DNA of 64,000 bases from Zeus faber (taxonomy: Eukaryota; Chordata; Actinopteri; Zeiformes; Zeidae), in NCBI GenBank assembly GCA_960531495.1, contig OY482847.1:5855385-5919384 (forward strand), read 5' to 3'. The notes beneath the pieces are model-generated. The model saw nothing but the letters and a program-made list of their open reading frames with translations. It ran no database searches and was not told the origin of the DNA. The translations under genes were made by a program, and so were the position numbers. Positions 1 through 11,917 of the stretch are shown here, in pieces; positions within the stretch are counted from its first letter, which is position 1, and every line of letters starts with the position of its first letter.

Positions 1-16
1 TCAACAAGGCGAATAG

Positions 17-74
17 GGATGTGCCAATTTATCGGCCGCACATTGGTATCGGCCGATAAATCGGTGCATCCCTA
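17..74. repeat. hAT-like terminal repeat fragment
   Basis: A short piece with the inverted motif atcggccgat and the ending atcggtgcatcccta. This is the style of ending seen on non-autonomous hAT-type elements in fish genomes. Only one end is inside the window, so orientation and length are unknown. Confidence 0.45.
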
Positions 75-106
75 GTAGAGACAATGCAGAAGGAATAAAC
101 TAACAT

Positions 107-319
107 CGGGGGGCGGTAGCTCAGGCGGTAGAGCTGGTGGTCTAGTGATCTAAAGGTTGCTGGTTCGATCCCAGGCTCCTCCTGCTAGCATGCTGTAGTG
201 TCCTTGAGCAAGACACTTAACCCCTCATTGCTCCTGATGGCTGCGTCCGTCGGTGTTTGAATAATTGTAAGTCGCTTTGGATAAAAGCGTCTGCTAAATG
301 ACTAAATGTAATGTAATGG
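107..319 (+). repeat. tRNA-derived SINE
   Basis: The head carries pol III boxes: an A-box-like tagctcaggcggtagagc near 117-134 and a B box ggttcgatcc at 162-171. Then comes a tRNA-unrelated body containing ccttgagcaagacactt (about 202), and a 3' tail with gtcgctttggataaaagcg and ctgctaaatg that ends in short tandem aaatgtaatgtaatg. The tail wording is common to fish SINEs and their partner LINEs. It is not a working tRNA gene: the cloverleaf cannot be closed and it continues into a SINE body. Confidence 0.8.
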
Positions 320-945
320 AGTGGCTGAGTGTTGAACAGTTAAGAGTCCTGGTCAACAAAAATACTAAATCACGCCTTTAGAAAAGGGTTTTGCAAACCA
401 AGTATAAGGAATACGACCCTGGCAAAACTTACAACAGTACCTGCATAACCACTTTCGTTTTAGTTTGGATTTTCTCTTTAAAGTTGGGACCTCGTGTGGT
501 GTTTTTCTTTCCTAGATAATGACAGTTGCCCGAGGCTGGTGCCTGGAGCACCTCCAGCAATACAACACCCAGAGGACACTGCTCTCTAGTGCTGCCGCGC
601 TCACCCTGCTGCTAATTAAACCCCCATTACCAACACACATCCCGGTGAAAACGCAACGTGCACATGCATGGAGACACACATCCTGCCCTACATTACAGGC
701 AATAGGCTGATGAGCTTGGCAAAACAAGGTGAAATCAAGTTGCAAACATTTTACTAAACTGAAACAATTCTCAAGGCAATTCCAGAAAAAAATACAATTT
801 AAGCTTAATTTGTTTAAATTTGTGAAGGCACATAGACAAAAGGGAGCGATGGGGAGGGGGGGAGGTGTTATTATGAGCTGTGTTCAAATTTTGTCATGCC
901 ACACGAATGTGAAATGTGCAATGGTCTGCTTTCTGCAATACACTG

Positions 946-946
<1 letters not shown>

Positions 947-985
<39 letters not shown>

Positions 986-988
986 GTG
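947..988 (+). repeat. (TG)n microsatellite
   Basis: 34 bp of pure TG from 947 to 980, then one C interruption and four more TG units. Confidence 0.95.
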
Positions 989-1095
989 AGAGATAAAGGG
1001 TAGCCACGAGCTGAACACCAGATTTTCAAATTCCAATAATGGTAAAGGACATAGTATTTCTAGAACTTAATTTGCACTCTCCCGCTGTCGCTTCC

Positions 1096-1310
1096 CGTCT
1101 CTCTCTGTATCCTCCCCCCCCTCTCCCTCCATCTCTTTCTCTCTCTCTCTCTAAATCCATCTCCCACTGTACCTATCTTTCCCTCCCTCCCTGTCTTCCT
1201 GTCTCTTCCTCTTACTGTCTCTCTCCCCATATCTTTCTGTCTCGCCCCCCCCCCCACCCCCACGTCTCTCCCTGTCTATCTCTCCGTCCCCGAGGTCCTT
1301 CTCTTGTCGG
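1096..1310 (+). repeat. Pyrimidine-rich low-complexity tract
   Basis: About 200 bp of almost pure C/T on the plus strand (ctctct and cctccc blocks) with a C10 run near 1247. Long open frames in both directions here are composition effects. Confidence 0.85.
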
Positions 1311-1710
1311 TTGTGATTCTCCAGGGAGGTGGGGCGCTCCGTGGTCTCTCCATCTGTCTTTAGAGGCATCTCGCTCTCTACCTGTTCTCAGATCTTCCTG
1401 GGAGTGGCAACCTGAAAAAAACCCACAGTGCTCTAAAAATAGAATAGCCGTGATAGCTCCCCCCCCCCCCCCCCGCCAACCCATCCTTCTCTCTTTCTTT
1501 CTTCTCCCTTTGTTTCTGCCTCTCTGCTCATGGATGTCTTGGGGTGTATGGGTTTGGTTGGAGGGGAGGGCTTTCATAAGTGCAGACTGCCAGCTACGAG
1601 GATGATTGGAAACCTGTCACTACTGATGAAGCCTGGGAAGACGGTGTGCACGTCTGTACGTATGATTGTGTTTTTTTTTCGGGCTGGAGTGACACACGGG
1701 ATTAGGTAAA

Positions 1711-1734
1711 AGAGAGAGAGAGAGAGAGAGAGAG
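1711..1734 (+). repeat. (AG)n microsatellite
   Basis: Twelve AG units. Confidence 0.95.
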
Positions 1735-2348
1735 CTGCACCTTCCATGTCATACCTCTCCCAGATGATACTCTATTACCCACCTTTGACGAACAAAGAGA
1801 AAGAAAAAAAAAGAAGGAAAACAGATATAAAAGAAAACACACCACCTAATGTTTGCAAAAAAACAGATGACACAATGGCAAGGAATACACAATGAGCCTG
1901 TGCACAAAGGGTGAGCGCACGCAAGCTGCTGGGGAAAGGCACGGCGGGGATGCCAGAAAGTCTCAGGCGTCTATTACTTATTCTGCGTCAAAGTGGAAGA
2001 CTGCACGACGGCAGATGCCTACACGGTACAACAGCCACCTCCCAGCACGCTTAAGTGGTCGCATTGCCACTTGAACTGGCCTTTCATCAGCCCCTCCGAG
2101 GAAGGAAGTGGGTTGCTAACCATCAAGGCGAGCGTTATAGCGATACGGCCAAAAAGCTTTCTCAAATCATACATCTGTGGCTTTTAGTAGAGATGTAGGT
2201 GTATTATTATTATTATTCTCGGCCAAATGTGCAGCTTTCATAAGAACTGTTTGAAACTTTGGATGGCTCGACATTTCGGCTTTGTAGGAAGCTGTTTTAT
2301 AGCTACTTTTTGGACGCAGAGCGTTGTGTTGTGTGCGTTTTAGCTGTG

Positions 2349-2473
2349 ATTCTCACCCTTTTTCATATCAAGGACCCTCATTGTGATACACATTAGGCCA
2401 AAGATCACATTTGATAAAATGTAATTTCTGGGATACCAACCAAAGGCTATGCTGAGAACCACTGCATTAGAGG
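2349..2473. repeat. Possible interspersed repeat with inverted ends
   Basis: Begins near tgattctcaccc and ends near tgagaaccactgca, giving imperfect inverted ends around an AT-rich middle. The wording resembles fish interspersed repeats of the type gttgagaaccactg. Only one copy is here, so the call is weak. Confidence 0.3.
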
Positions 2474-3578
2474 ACTTTACAGGAGTCAAAAATTATCAAC
2501 CAATGCTTTTTTAGTGGGAAAACCCGCGATAAGAGTTATCTGTCAATATAACAGGCAGCAGCACTTAAAATCTTGTTCAACATACAGTGCATCTTAACCC
2601 CCCATCTCACACACACGGTTTCTGGCACAGAGATTGAAAATGGTGTCGGATCAGATGGCAATTTCCTCAACAGACGTGCTGATGGTTAACAGTTGATGGT
2701 GTACTGTATACTGTATGTGTGTGTGTGTTTGTGTGTGTTTGTGTGTGTATGGTGATGGGGTGGGGGGTGGACAGGCTGCAGGATTAACGGTCTCTGGATG
2801 TGATTACACATGCACTGAACATTTACTAAAAGGTCACCACGTATAATCTCAATGCAAAGAGTGCGTTTACTCATCTCTCCCTCTTTCAATTTCTTCCTCT
2901 CCCTCTCTGGCAAGGGGGAATGGGTTCACTGACCAATGGGTGATCTGTCCTCCACTTTCACTTAAACAACACGACACACTCACGATACACAAAAATGGTG
3001 TTTGTGTGCGTGGGGAACACGGACGTTTGAGATTAAACTTCAGAAGAAATGTCATACCTCCATGAAAACTATAAATACAAGCCCATTTAAGGTATAAATA
3101 AATCTCATTGTTACTGATACCCGTTTATTGGATTATTGGGCTGGGTCACTCCCTTTATGAGTATTTATAAGTGGCAGGAGAAATTTGTCGTCCAGGCCCC
3201 TGGGATTGTCACCTTAAAAGTTGGAACATTGCGTCTTGTGACTGCACGTGGGGCTGTATGTGTGCACCTCAGGGATGAAGGGTCTCCTTGCGCTCTCTGG
3301 GACTGGTTTATGCTCCTCTGGGCCGGCGTGGGATTTTGCGGCTACTCTAGGGGCTGGGGGGGTCTTCTGTGGCTGCATGGCGGGGTGCTCAGGGCCTGTG
3401 GCCGTGGGGGGTCTGTACGGCTGCGGGACTCAGCGGTGGCTTTGGGGCCTTTTACGCTGCTTGGAGGCGCTATGATATACCGATCTCGTACACCAGAACC
3501 AATTGGGACAAGTCCTGTACACTCAGCGTTGGACGCATCACACGCACACACATCGCACACGCGCGCACGCACGCACGC

Positions 3579-3580
<2 letters not shown>

Positions 3581-3619
<39 letters not shown>
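3581..3619 (+). repeat. (CA)n inside family A copy 1
   Basis: Pure (CA)n preceded by CACG variants (3549-3580). Copy 2 and the reversed copy carry a CA/TG tract at the same point of the element. Confidence 0.9.
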
Positions 3620-3708
3620 AGCATCCGCTTTCACCACACCTCCAACACCCTCCTGGTTGCATTCCTCTCCTTTTCTCCCTCATTTACTGCCATAACTACG
3701 GAACAGCG

Positions 3709-3755
3709 AACTGGAACAGCGATTGGTCACGTGGTGACCAATCGCTGTTCCAGTT
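3709..3755. repeat. Perfect 22-bp-arm palindrome
   Basis: Arms 3709-3730 and 3734-3755 are exact inverted copies around a 3-nt loop (gtg). It lies in the 3' part of family A copy 1. The right arm matches sister copies, while the left arm replaces the sequence aggaagaggcc that the other three copies carry there. Confidence 0.95.
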
Positions 3756-4505
3756 TTCCTGGATAATGAATGACCTCTGTTTTGTTGATACTATGTTTAT
3801 GTTTTTCCATGTATATGTTTGGTTTGTTTCTATAGTTGTTTCTCACCCGTGGTGATTCTCCCCCTCTTGGAGTAGAAATGATAATTTGTTGTTTATAGAC
3901 CCAAACATGGTCAATGGTTCTCCAAAGAGGGGGTGTGGTGGTGGTTCTGTCCAACAAAAAACTGTGCCCTTGCCATCCTACAGGTTGTGCACAGGACAGA
4001 GTTATTGCAGCAGTTCTAGATAATTTAAGAATGAATAAAGAGTTGCATTGCAGGTTGACAAGGTCAACTCCACATGCAGACTAACTCTGCCCTAGATGCA
4101 ATGGAACAAATATTCTGTGTTGTATGTGAAGCATGCTAATGAATTAAATTAAACATTGAAACATTTTGCCTAAAACATTAAATGTAATTGGTTGAAAACA
4201 AATGTTGTACTTTTTGATTGGCTTATAAATTCTGCAAAATCAGATTTGCTGAATGCAACCCCTGGCATGACATTTTGTGGCGGTTAACATCCCAGAATGC
4301 AAACATGGGCTATAATGTTATGATTTGTCTACCTGTGTATGCCCTTCGATGTTTTAGGTAAGATATACAGTACATAGTGGCATTTGTGTTCATGCTGCAT
4401 CTTTACTTGTTCAGGGGTGTACTTTATGCACAGCAAGTGTTAGTATGTATTTATGTGTGTGACTAAAGGAATCCATATGTATGAATGCATGTACAGTATA
4501 TACAG

Positions 4506-4534
4506 TATGTATGTATGTATGTATGTATGTATGT
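4506..4534 (+). repeat. (TATG)n microsatellite
   Basis: About seven GTAT/TATG units. Confidence 0.9.
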
Positions 4535-5292
4535 GTGCCTATATTTGTGTGTGTGTTTGTTTGTAGGCTCAGTCCTCCACTGTTGGCTCTCCTCCCCTCT
4601 AATTGGCGTCCAGAGGAGCAAGGGTGGTCGACAGGGGGGCCTGACCGACTGATCTCGCTGACGAATCTTTCACCTCCATCCTGGCCCCCTGGTGCCTCCA
4701 CCCCTGACTCTGCACTGCTCCCTCTGAGCCAACTCCCAACCCGCCCTCCTCCTCTCTGCACCAGCTTCTGTCAGCCCATCCATCCCTCCACCCCCGATGT
4801 CCCTGAGAGGTCTTACTTACCTGTGCACCTCCCTAACTCACTCTCTCGCTTCCTTCTCCTGGTCTTCGACACCCAACTCTCCCACTTAGAGCTACTTAAT
4901 CTCACTTTTATTCACTGCAAGACACAGAGCTGTTTTAGGGGCTGATATGCATATAACAAGTTATTCACAGTTATTTGCAGTGGACTTTAGTTGAAAATCA
5001 CCATAATATATTCCCAGTTGTGTTCTTACAAAGCTCTGGGGCCAGATGGATGTGGGATTCCCCACTTTCCTCAATCCATGTGCCTGTGCACACATGGCCC
5101 TTCACGTGCACACACACAACTACGTGTTGTCAGGACCCGGAGGAAATGTTTTTGTTTTTTTTTACCGCTCGCCAGTTTGCTCATCTCCGCAACACACACA
5201 ACCAGAGCGTGTGTGCGATGCTTTAGTCATTCCTCTGCACTGTCACTCTGCTGTCTGTCACTTCATCAAACCCCCCGACCCACACACGCACG

Positions 5293-5414
<122 letters not shown>

Positions 5415-5871
5415 TGATCTTTTCGTTTTCCCCAGTGAGGATTCAGGATGGAGTATTTGCCTGTGGCGGGTCCAATGTTGGGTGGAGAAAACTGACGCAA
5501 ATGAGGGGAGAAAATGCTAAAACAGAAAACAAAGAAAAGAAAAGGAAAATATAAACTCAAAAAAGAAGGTTTTGGCTGTGTGTGTTTGTGTGCCTCTATC
5601 TTTTATACATTATAATTTTAACAAAGACAAGAAATACCCGTGTCCCATGAGCCCTTTCAAATTCTGCATACGGACTCTGTGGAAGACAATGGAAATCAAC
5701 CGTGATATTCATTGGAACAGACAGCACACTGCAGCAAAATGTCTGCTGAGACAACTGATCGACTTCTAAATCAGAAGACTCTTTCAAGTATTTCTCCCAT
5801 CTATTCTATTGATCAAATTAGCTTTGTTAATCCAGCATGCAATGTTTCCAGGGAGATAAAGATATTGGGCA

Positions 5872-5980
5872 AACTGGTCCGGGCCCTTTGCGGTGGATTT
5901 TGACCTGCAGTAATTTTGTTTTCTGCCAGAAAACAAAAATACTGCAGGTCAAAATCCACCGCAAAGGGCCCGGACCAGTT
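5872..5980. repeat. Near-perfect hairpin, 53-bp arms
   Basis: Arms 5872-5924 and 5928-5980 are inverted copies with one mismatch and a 3-nt loop (gcc). The flanks outside the arms do not pair. No known transposon end is visible. It would fold into a long RNA hairpin if transcribed with the ITFG1 intron. Confidence 0.95.
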
Positions 5981-6182
5981 AGCCTTTTTAAATTAATGGG
6001 ATGTGCGAACGTGTCAACTTTGCTGGCTCAAGTCTATATCACTGATACACTTGTAATATGATTCCTATTTTAAGGTGTGAGGGAAACAGCACACCGAAGT
6101 GGGAGACCACACTGGCTTTGTGGGAGCCTGGGCTAATGTGAAAACCGATTGGCTTAAGTTATTAATATGGAGAGTGTAGAAT

Positions 6183-6212
6183 GGAGTGTAAGTGAGTGTA
6201 AGTGAGTGTAAG
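6183..6212 (+). repeat. 10-bp tandem repeat
   Basis: About three units of gagtgtaagt in a row. Confidence 0.85.
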
Positions 6213-6494
6213 TGACTTGAAAAGAAACAACTTTTGCTTTGACGCCTCAAGAACACAAATATAATGTGAAAAACGAAATATTTTTTGAGAGAAAATGATT
6301 CCTGAATGTGGATGGTTGGATTTCACCAGCTAAAACTAATTACTAACAAGAAAGATATCACTTGTAGTTTGCAAGATGAATTGCAGCTCAATAGTGTGGG
6401 CAAGCAATACACTTATCAACAAAAATATGAATCTAAACAAATACCGGAAACAGGGTTGAACTACATCAATTAAGGAGACAAATTTAAAGGAATT

Positions 6495-7090
6495 TCCTTA
6501 ATCGATGCCTGTTAACCTTGACAATGGTTGATTAATTGATAACATTAAAGCTTATGATGTCACCAGCGGGTGGTGCCATGGCGCGTGGGGACCTCAGTGG
6601 AGATGTGTTTCTTCGCGTTTCTTCTCATTTAATTTAATTTCATTTCATTTTGTTTCAAAATGGAGAACTTTGAGGTAAGATCCGCTGAGCTCATACAGGA
6701 ATATAACAGAGTAAATAATAATAATATGGATGATTAATTAATATAGAGTTAACTTTATACATTTTTTGCGGTCCTCTGCGACAGAATGAGTCGGATGTTA
6801 CGTAGCAGATGACGTCTGGAGCAGATATGGACAATGAGAGGCTAATAAAATTACCAAACATTACTAAAATTCTTATATATAAACAGGCACAAAATAATTT
6901 AGTTTAATATATTGTATTGGAGTCATCACCATAGCAACATATCGCTTGTTTTGTTTTGCCGCCGTGCCTCTCCCCCGCTCCGGGCGCCCGTTGATACAAT
7001 AACAACAACTGCAGCTTGTTCGGTTCTGATCGATAAGACAAAACCTTAATCGATTAAATTCTTATGAGCAATGAATTGATTAATTGTTAA
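6495..7090. repeat. Possible hAT-like relic
   Basis: Both sides carry attgattaatt/ttaatcgat words (6497-6540 and 7028-7090) in opposite sense, around about 500 bp of sequence including a GC-rich piece near 6955-6990. This is the look of a decayed hAT-type element, but I cannot define exact ends. Confidence 0.3.
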
Positions 7091-7220
7091 AATCTCTAAC
7101 GTCAAATTAGGAGAAGAATGTAAACAATCCTATCAGGCCGCCCACCACTCTGCTGCTAATGGTTATAGCACACAGTGACAATAACAGTGAGCGTGTCTCC
7201 GACATGCAGGGGGTGGGCTG

Positions 7221-7221
<1 letters not shown>

Positions 7222-7253
<32 letters not shown>
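7222..7253 (+). repeat. T32 homopolymer
   Basis: 32 consecutive T. On the minus (ITFG1 sense) strand it is an A run, possibly the tail of a retroposed element, but no body is recognised next to it. Confidence 0.9.
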
Positions 7254-7257
<4 letters not shown>

Positions 7258-7329
7258 GGCATCACCTAGCAACAGCCTGCTAAGCTGTTGGTGGTTGCTC
7301 AGTCGGTGTGCATACTGATAGACAGAAGT

Positions 7330-7433
<104 letters not shown>

Positions 7434-7551
7434 CGCATGGAGGACAACAAACACATATATGCACGCAGGAGAGAAGAAAGGTAAATAACGGTAAATTAGA
7501 TGGAAAAGTAGACATCCATAGAAAGACACACATAGAAACATACAGCGTAAA

Positions 7552-7680
7552 AGTAAACATACGACTTTGACTCCTCGTTGGCTGCACGCCTACGTGCGGA
7601 GAAGGAAGCAGTCACGCCCGACTGCTTCCTTCTCGCACGTAGGCGTGCGCACAAAGAGGAGTCAAAGTCATATGTTTACT
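7552..7680. repeat. Imperfect hairpin, about 61-bp arms
   Basis: Arms 7552-7613 and 7620-7680 pair with about five mismatches and a one-base gap around a 6-nt loop (acgccc). The innermost 16 bp are almost perfect and GC-rich. No terminal motif of a known element is seen. Confidence 0.93.
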
Positions 7681-8658
7681 GCAGGTTAGTTATATTGAGT
7701 GAAAATATGCTGCTAAAGAGGCTCAATGACTCACCTCACTGCCATAAAGAAGATTTAAATAAATTTACATTTACGTTTCCTCCTTTCATTTGAAAGGCCG
7801 AATGGCCCACAACAGTTAGTGCGTTGGCTCATAGTGAAGCAGGGGCGAGCTGCTTTGTGGCTGCAGAAGGGTTAACATTAAAAAACGAATAAAATGTTCA
7901 CTCAACAAAAGGTTAAAAGCGTTTGTGGATATCGTAGACGAGAGAGAAGTTTAAACGGCATTAAGCCAAATTCAAGGAAATGAGGATGGATTTCAGCAAC
8001 TTCATGGCTGAAAAGGCCTTGGTAGAATTCCTACGAACAGGCAAGCATCTTCTCTCTTTATAGGTCAGCGTGGACGTCAGTTTGCTGAGACAGCAAATGT
8101 GAGAAGTGACCACGTAGTCACATAAGCAGAGAACGGGGGGGGGGGAACTCAACGAGAGGGCGTCAAAGTGAAAAGGTGTGAAAGAAAGGCAACAAAAAAT
8201 ACGAGAAATCCGATTGGACAGAGGGATGCGTGGACTGACAGAAGGAGATCAGGACCCCGCCGTGGACCTTCCGGCAGGGCTGTGCCGCCGCAGAGGTGCC
8301 AGAGGTTAAACAGAAGACGCCGCCGCTTTCAGTCACGTTCTGACCTACAGCCGGGGGCCGTGCATGTGCGGTCCCCTTATCGCGCACGCTCCTCCCCAAA
8401 GACAAATGTTGTAAGGGGTGCAGAGCTATGCGAGCCGCGAGAGCAATCAATTAGATTTAGCTGGCTTTTATTTATTAATTTCGTATAACTGTATTCCCTG
8501 CCTTCATATTCCAGGAATAGCTCCTCTAGCGCACTCAGAAAACCCTGTGTTACTCCCACACACACACACGCGCGCGAGCGCGCACTCCTACACACACACA
8601 ACAGACATAAAATATCGGGGTGGAGCGTGACATTTCGACTCTCTCCTGCAAACACATA

Positions 8659-8659
<1 letters not shown>

Positions 8660-8710
<51 letters not shown>
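8660..8710 (+). repeat. (TG)n microsatellite
   Basis: About 25 pure TG units. Confidence 0.97.
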
Positions 8711-8711
<1 letters not shown>

Positions 8712-9158
8712 ATGCGAGTGTGTTCCCATGGACCTTCGACATCAAACGCTCTCAGCAAGGAGGGCAATCTGTCACTCTCTAAGGAGCAGAGTGAGTGGAT
8801 GAAAAGTGTGTGTAGGTGTATGTGTGTATGTGTGTCTAGGCCTGTTCCTTGGTGCGTGGTTGCCTATATCTGTCAAAGACCGGAGGTGGAGGGCTAAGTG
8901 TACGTGTGTGAGTGCATATACTAAAAGACAGTCATGGCCCCTATAAAAATAGTCCAGTAAGCTTCACTACTCACCACGTTAGCTCTTTTGTCACTGTCCC
9001 CGCTGAGTGAGTGAACCCCCCCCCCCAACAGAATAATATAACTTTATTGTCCAATGGTGTGGAACTTCACTTTCAGCCTCTGAGGATTGTTAAATTCATA
9101 AACACAGTTATTTCATCAGGCAGCTCAACGACTTACCTCACTGCTCAAATGTATGTTA

Positions 9159-10019
9159 CAGTGGGGCAAGAAAATGTATTTAGTCAGCCACCAATTGTGC
9201 AATTCTCCCACTTAAAAAGATGAGAGAGGCCTGTCATTTTCATCATAGGTACACTTCGACTATGAGAGACAGAATGGGGGGGAAAGAATCCAGGAAATCA
9301 CATTGTAGGATTTTTAATGAATTAATTGGTAAATTCCTCGGTAAAATAAGTATTTGGTCACCTACAAACAAGCAAGATTTCTGGCTTTCACAGACCTGTA
9401 ACTTTTACTTTAAGAGGCTTCTCTGTCCTCCACTCGTTACCTGTATTAATGCACCTGTTTGAACTCCTTATCAGTATAAAAGACACCTGTCCACAACCTC
9501 AAACAGTCACACTCCAAACTCCACTATGGCCAAGACCAAAGAGCTGTCAAAGGACACCAGAAACAAAATTGCAGACCTGCACCAGGCTGGGAAGACTGAA
9601 TCTGCAATAGGTAAGCAGCTTGTTGTGAAGAAATCAATTGTGGGAGCAATTATTAGAAAATGGAAGACATACAAGACCACTGATAATCTCCCTCGATCTG
9701 GGGCTCCACGTAAGATCTCACCCCGTGGGGTCAAAATGATCACAAGAACGGTGAGCAAACATCCCAGAACCACACGGGGGGACCTAGTGAATGAGCTGCA
9801 GAGAGCTGGGACCAAAGTAACAAAGGCTACCATCAGTAACACACTACGCCGCCAGGGACACAAATCCTGCAGTGCGATGTGATTTTTATGGATTTTTTTT
9901 TCTCATTTTGTCTCTCATAGTTGAGGTATACCTATGATGAAAATAACAGGCCTCTCTCATCTTTTTAAGTGGGAGAACTTGCACAATTGGTGGCTGACTA
10001 AATACTTTTTGCCCCACTG
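9159..10019 (+). mobile_element. Tc1-like transposon, internally deleted, complete ends
   Basis: Inverted ends begin cagtggggcaag (9159) and end gccccactg (10019), flanked by TA duplications at 9157-9158 and 10020-10021. The inverted repeats are about 90 bp long and include the mirrored stretch cagccaccaattgtgca and its complement. The 5' leader carries a TATA-like tataaaa (9475-9481) before the transposase start. The 861 bp length is about half that of an autonomous Tc1 element because the catalytic half of the transposase is gone. Confidence 0.93.
9526..9882 (+). pseudogene. Tc1 transposase N-terminal fragment (DNA-binding domain only)
   Basis: Open frame of 118 codons starting [19 protein letters not shown]. 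It contains the two-part paired-like helix-turn-helix region (about residues 1-55 and 70-115) joined by a GAPRKISPR linker of GRPR type. In Tc1 transposases this part binds the inverted repeats. It stops at TGA right after the second helix-turn-helix. The DDE catalytic region is absent, and the sequence runs into the 3' untranslated part. The reading frame of what remains has no internal stop. Confidence 0.9.
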
Positions 10020-11793
10020 TATATATTTGAGTAGTGAGGTAAATCCTTGACTTCAGAGTTCAGTTTGGTTTTGGGCTTTTGGTGCAAAATACCTTTTGTA
10101 AGTTCTTTGTCGTCTACAGCAGTGGCTCTCAACATGGGGCTGTGGTAACCCCAAGGGGTCCTCCAGCAAGATGGTTAATAGCTAAACTCCATCATTATTT
10201 TATTTACAAGATGTCCGCAGCAGGTGTTAGTCAGAGAATGTACAATAATGACGTTTCAATCCCAGTTTCACTGTTATGTCCCTCACTACAGAATACACAG
10301 GTATGGAGGTTGGGATTGGAGTCTTATCAAATGCGGTCCATGGCCTAATTTGTGGAGTGTCCTTGATATGAAAAAGGTCACATGGTCCATTGCCCTAATG
10401 AAACCATGTCACACAGATTACGGTACAGTGGATGAGATGAATGGCAAGCTATTTGATGGACCACACGTCTGCTCCGATGCTCATATACAGAATGTTGGAC
10501 AGCCATCAGCGTCATCTCCCAATATATGAATTGTCACGTTTACAATTTTGGTTAATTTGTTCCTACTTCTGGCCAGCAAGTTCCCAAACCAGGTTGCCAA
10601 GTTAAAAGAATGGACGCTCAACAACCCGTGATAACTTTCTACCTACATCAAAACCTCAACGAGGAGGAAATTGAGAGATGGAGGTAAGGAATGGCAGGGG
10701 CTGTAATCTGGGCCTTACAAAAAATAATCAAGGCTCGTCTGAGCTAGAGCTGGAACGTACAGGAATGAAAACGCCCTTCATCCTACCTACCACTGGATCA
10801 CAGTGAGAAATTAAACAACCTGACGGAACACGGAGTTCTCCGAGAGTTTGGTTCTCACTGAACAACACGGACCATGCAGGTATCAGCATTTTATGTTACA
10901 CTTGAAGACATGACATTTTGGCCTGATATTTGGAAAAGGGCAGAGGGAAGTATAAAGTAGAGACAGGGCAGGTTATTGACCAGATGATACTACAGTATCA
11001 GCCGTCATTAAAGCGGTTTCCTTTAGGTTCAGACAATGAAGACGTATGAAGTGAGTCAGGTTCATCTTGGACAGATCAGTGCAATGGCTAAGTATGACGG
11101 CAAAAATTAGGTTCAGCAGTAGGCGTAGGGTTTTATAACATCAGAAATGTTGACTGATGCAGAAGAAAATGACTCATTTTGACAAAAAAAATAATATATA
11201 TACGGCTAAATCAGACAAATTGTTGATGTTGAGATTAAGACCTCACAAAGACAAATGACTTTGAAGGTGTAATAATGTGGAAAAATGAATTTGAGACATG
11301 CAGACACCCTGTAGCTCATAAACAGGTCTTTGAACCGCCCCAGTCTTCTGATATGAAACTAAACCTATTAACTCAGGAACTAAAACCATGCCCTTCAAAC
11401 TTCAAAGCCAAAAGAGATAAAAAAAAGATATTTAAGTAAGAAAGAAAGAACAGAATGAAGACAGCAAAAAAGCAGCAAATCAATAAGTCATTCTCGCAGG
11501 AACACGAGGCATCAACACAAGGGGGGAAAGAGATGGAAAAAAAGCCATTACACTAATGTTGTAGGCTTTTCTAACTTTGCAGGGATTTCCTGAGCCGTGA
11601 CTCATCTCAGGGACTCCTGGCTGGACGCGACGTGACGACTCGTGCCCCTCTGAACCAAATCGCTGTCCAGATTACAAATGACTGGGAGTTAGCATCTCCC
11701 CCACTACGGGGCCGCTGCTCCCCTCCCTGATCACACTTGTCCAAACATTACCAAGAAAATTACTGTCTCTGTATGTGCATGCACAAACACGCA

Positions 11794-11917
<124 letters not shown>

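Larger units (their letters stand above)
3136..4125 (+). repeat. Dispersed repeat family A, copy 1, with internal (CA)n
   Basis: Shares ordered blocks with copies at 26290-27185, 50540-51545 and (reversed) 34064-35465. Order: a G-rich 5' part ending ctgcttggaggcgc near 3460-3472; tacaccagaaccaattggga (3489-3508); (CA)n at 3581-3619; caccctcctggttgcattcc; tgccataacta; gtggtgattctccccctc; gtttatagacccaaacatg; acaggacagagtta; and an end near ctagatgcaatgg. No protein domain is visible; its 239-codon open frame runs through the CA tract and is not conserved between copies. The class is unknown (perhaps a non-autonomous LTR or LINE derivative). Confidence 0.75.

Noticed and set aside
113-180. A functional tRNA gene
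   Set aside because: The A and B boxes are present but the cloverleaf does not close and the sequence continues into a SINE body and tail.
1039-1605. 188-codon proline/serine-rich frame and opposing Arg/Glu-rich frames
   Set aside because: Produced by the pyrimidine-rich low-complexity tract; no start context, domain or splice logic.
3136-3855. 239-codon open frame on plus as a gene
   Set aside because: It lies in dispersed repeat family A and runs through (CA)n; sister copies do not keep the frame.
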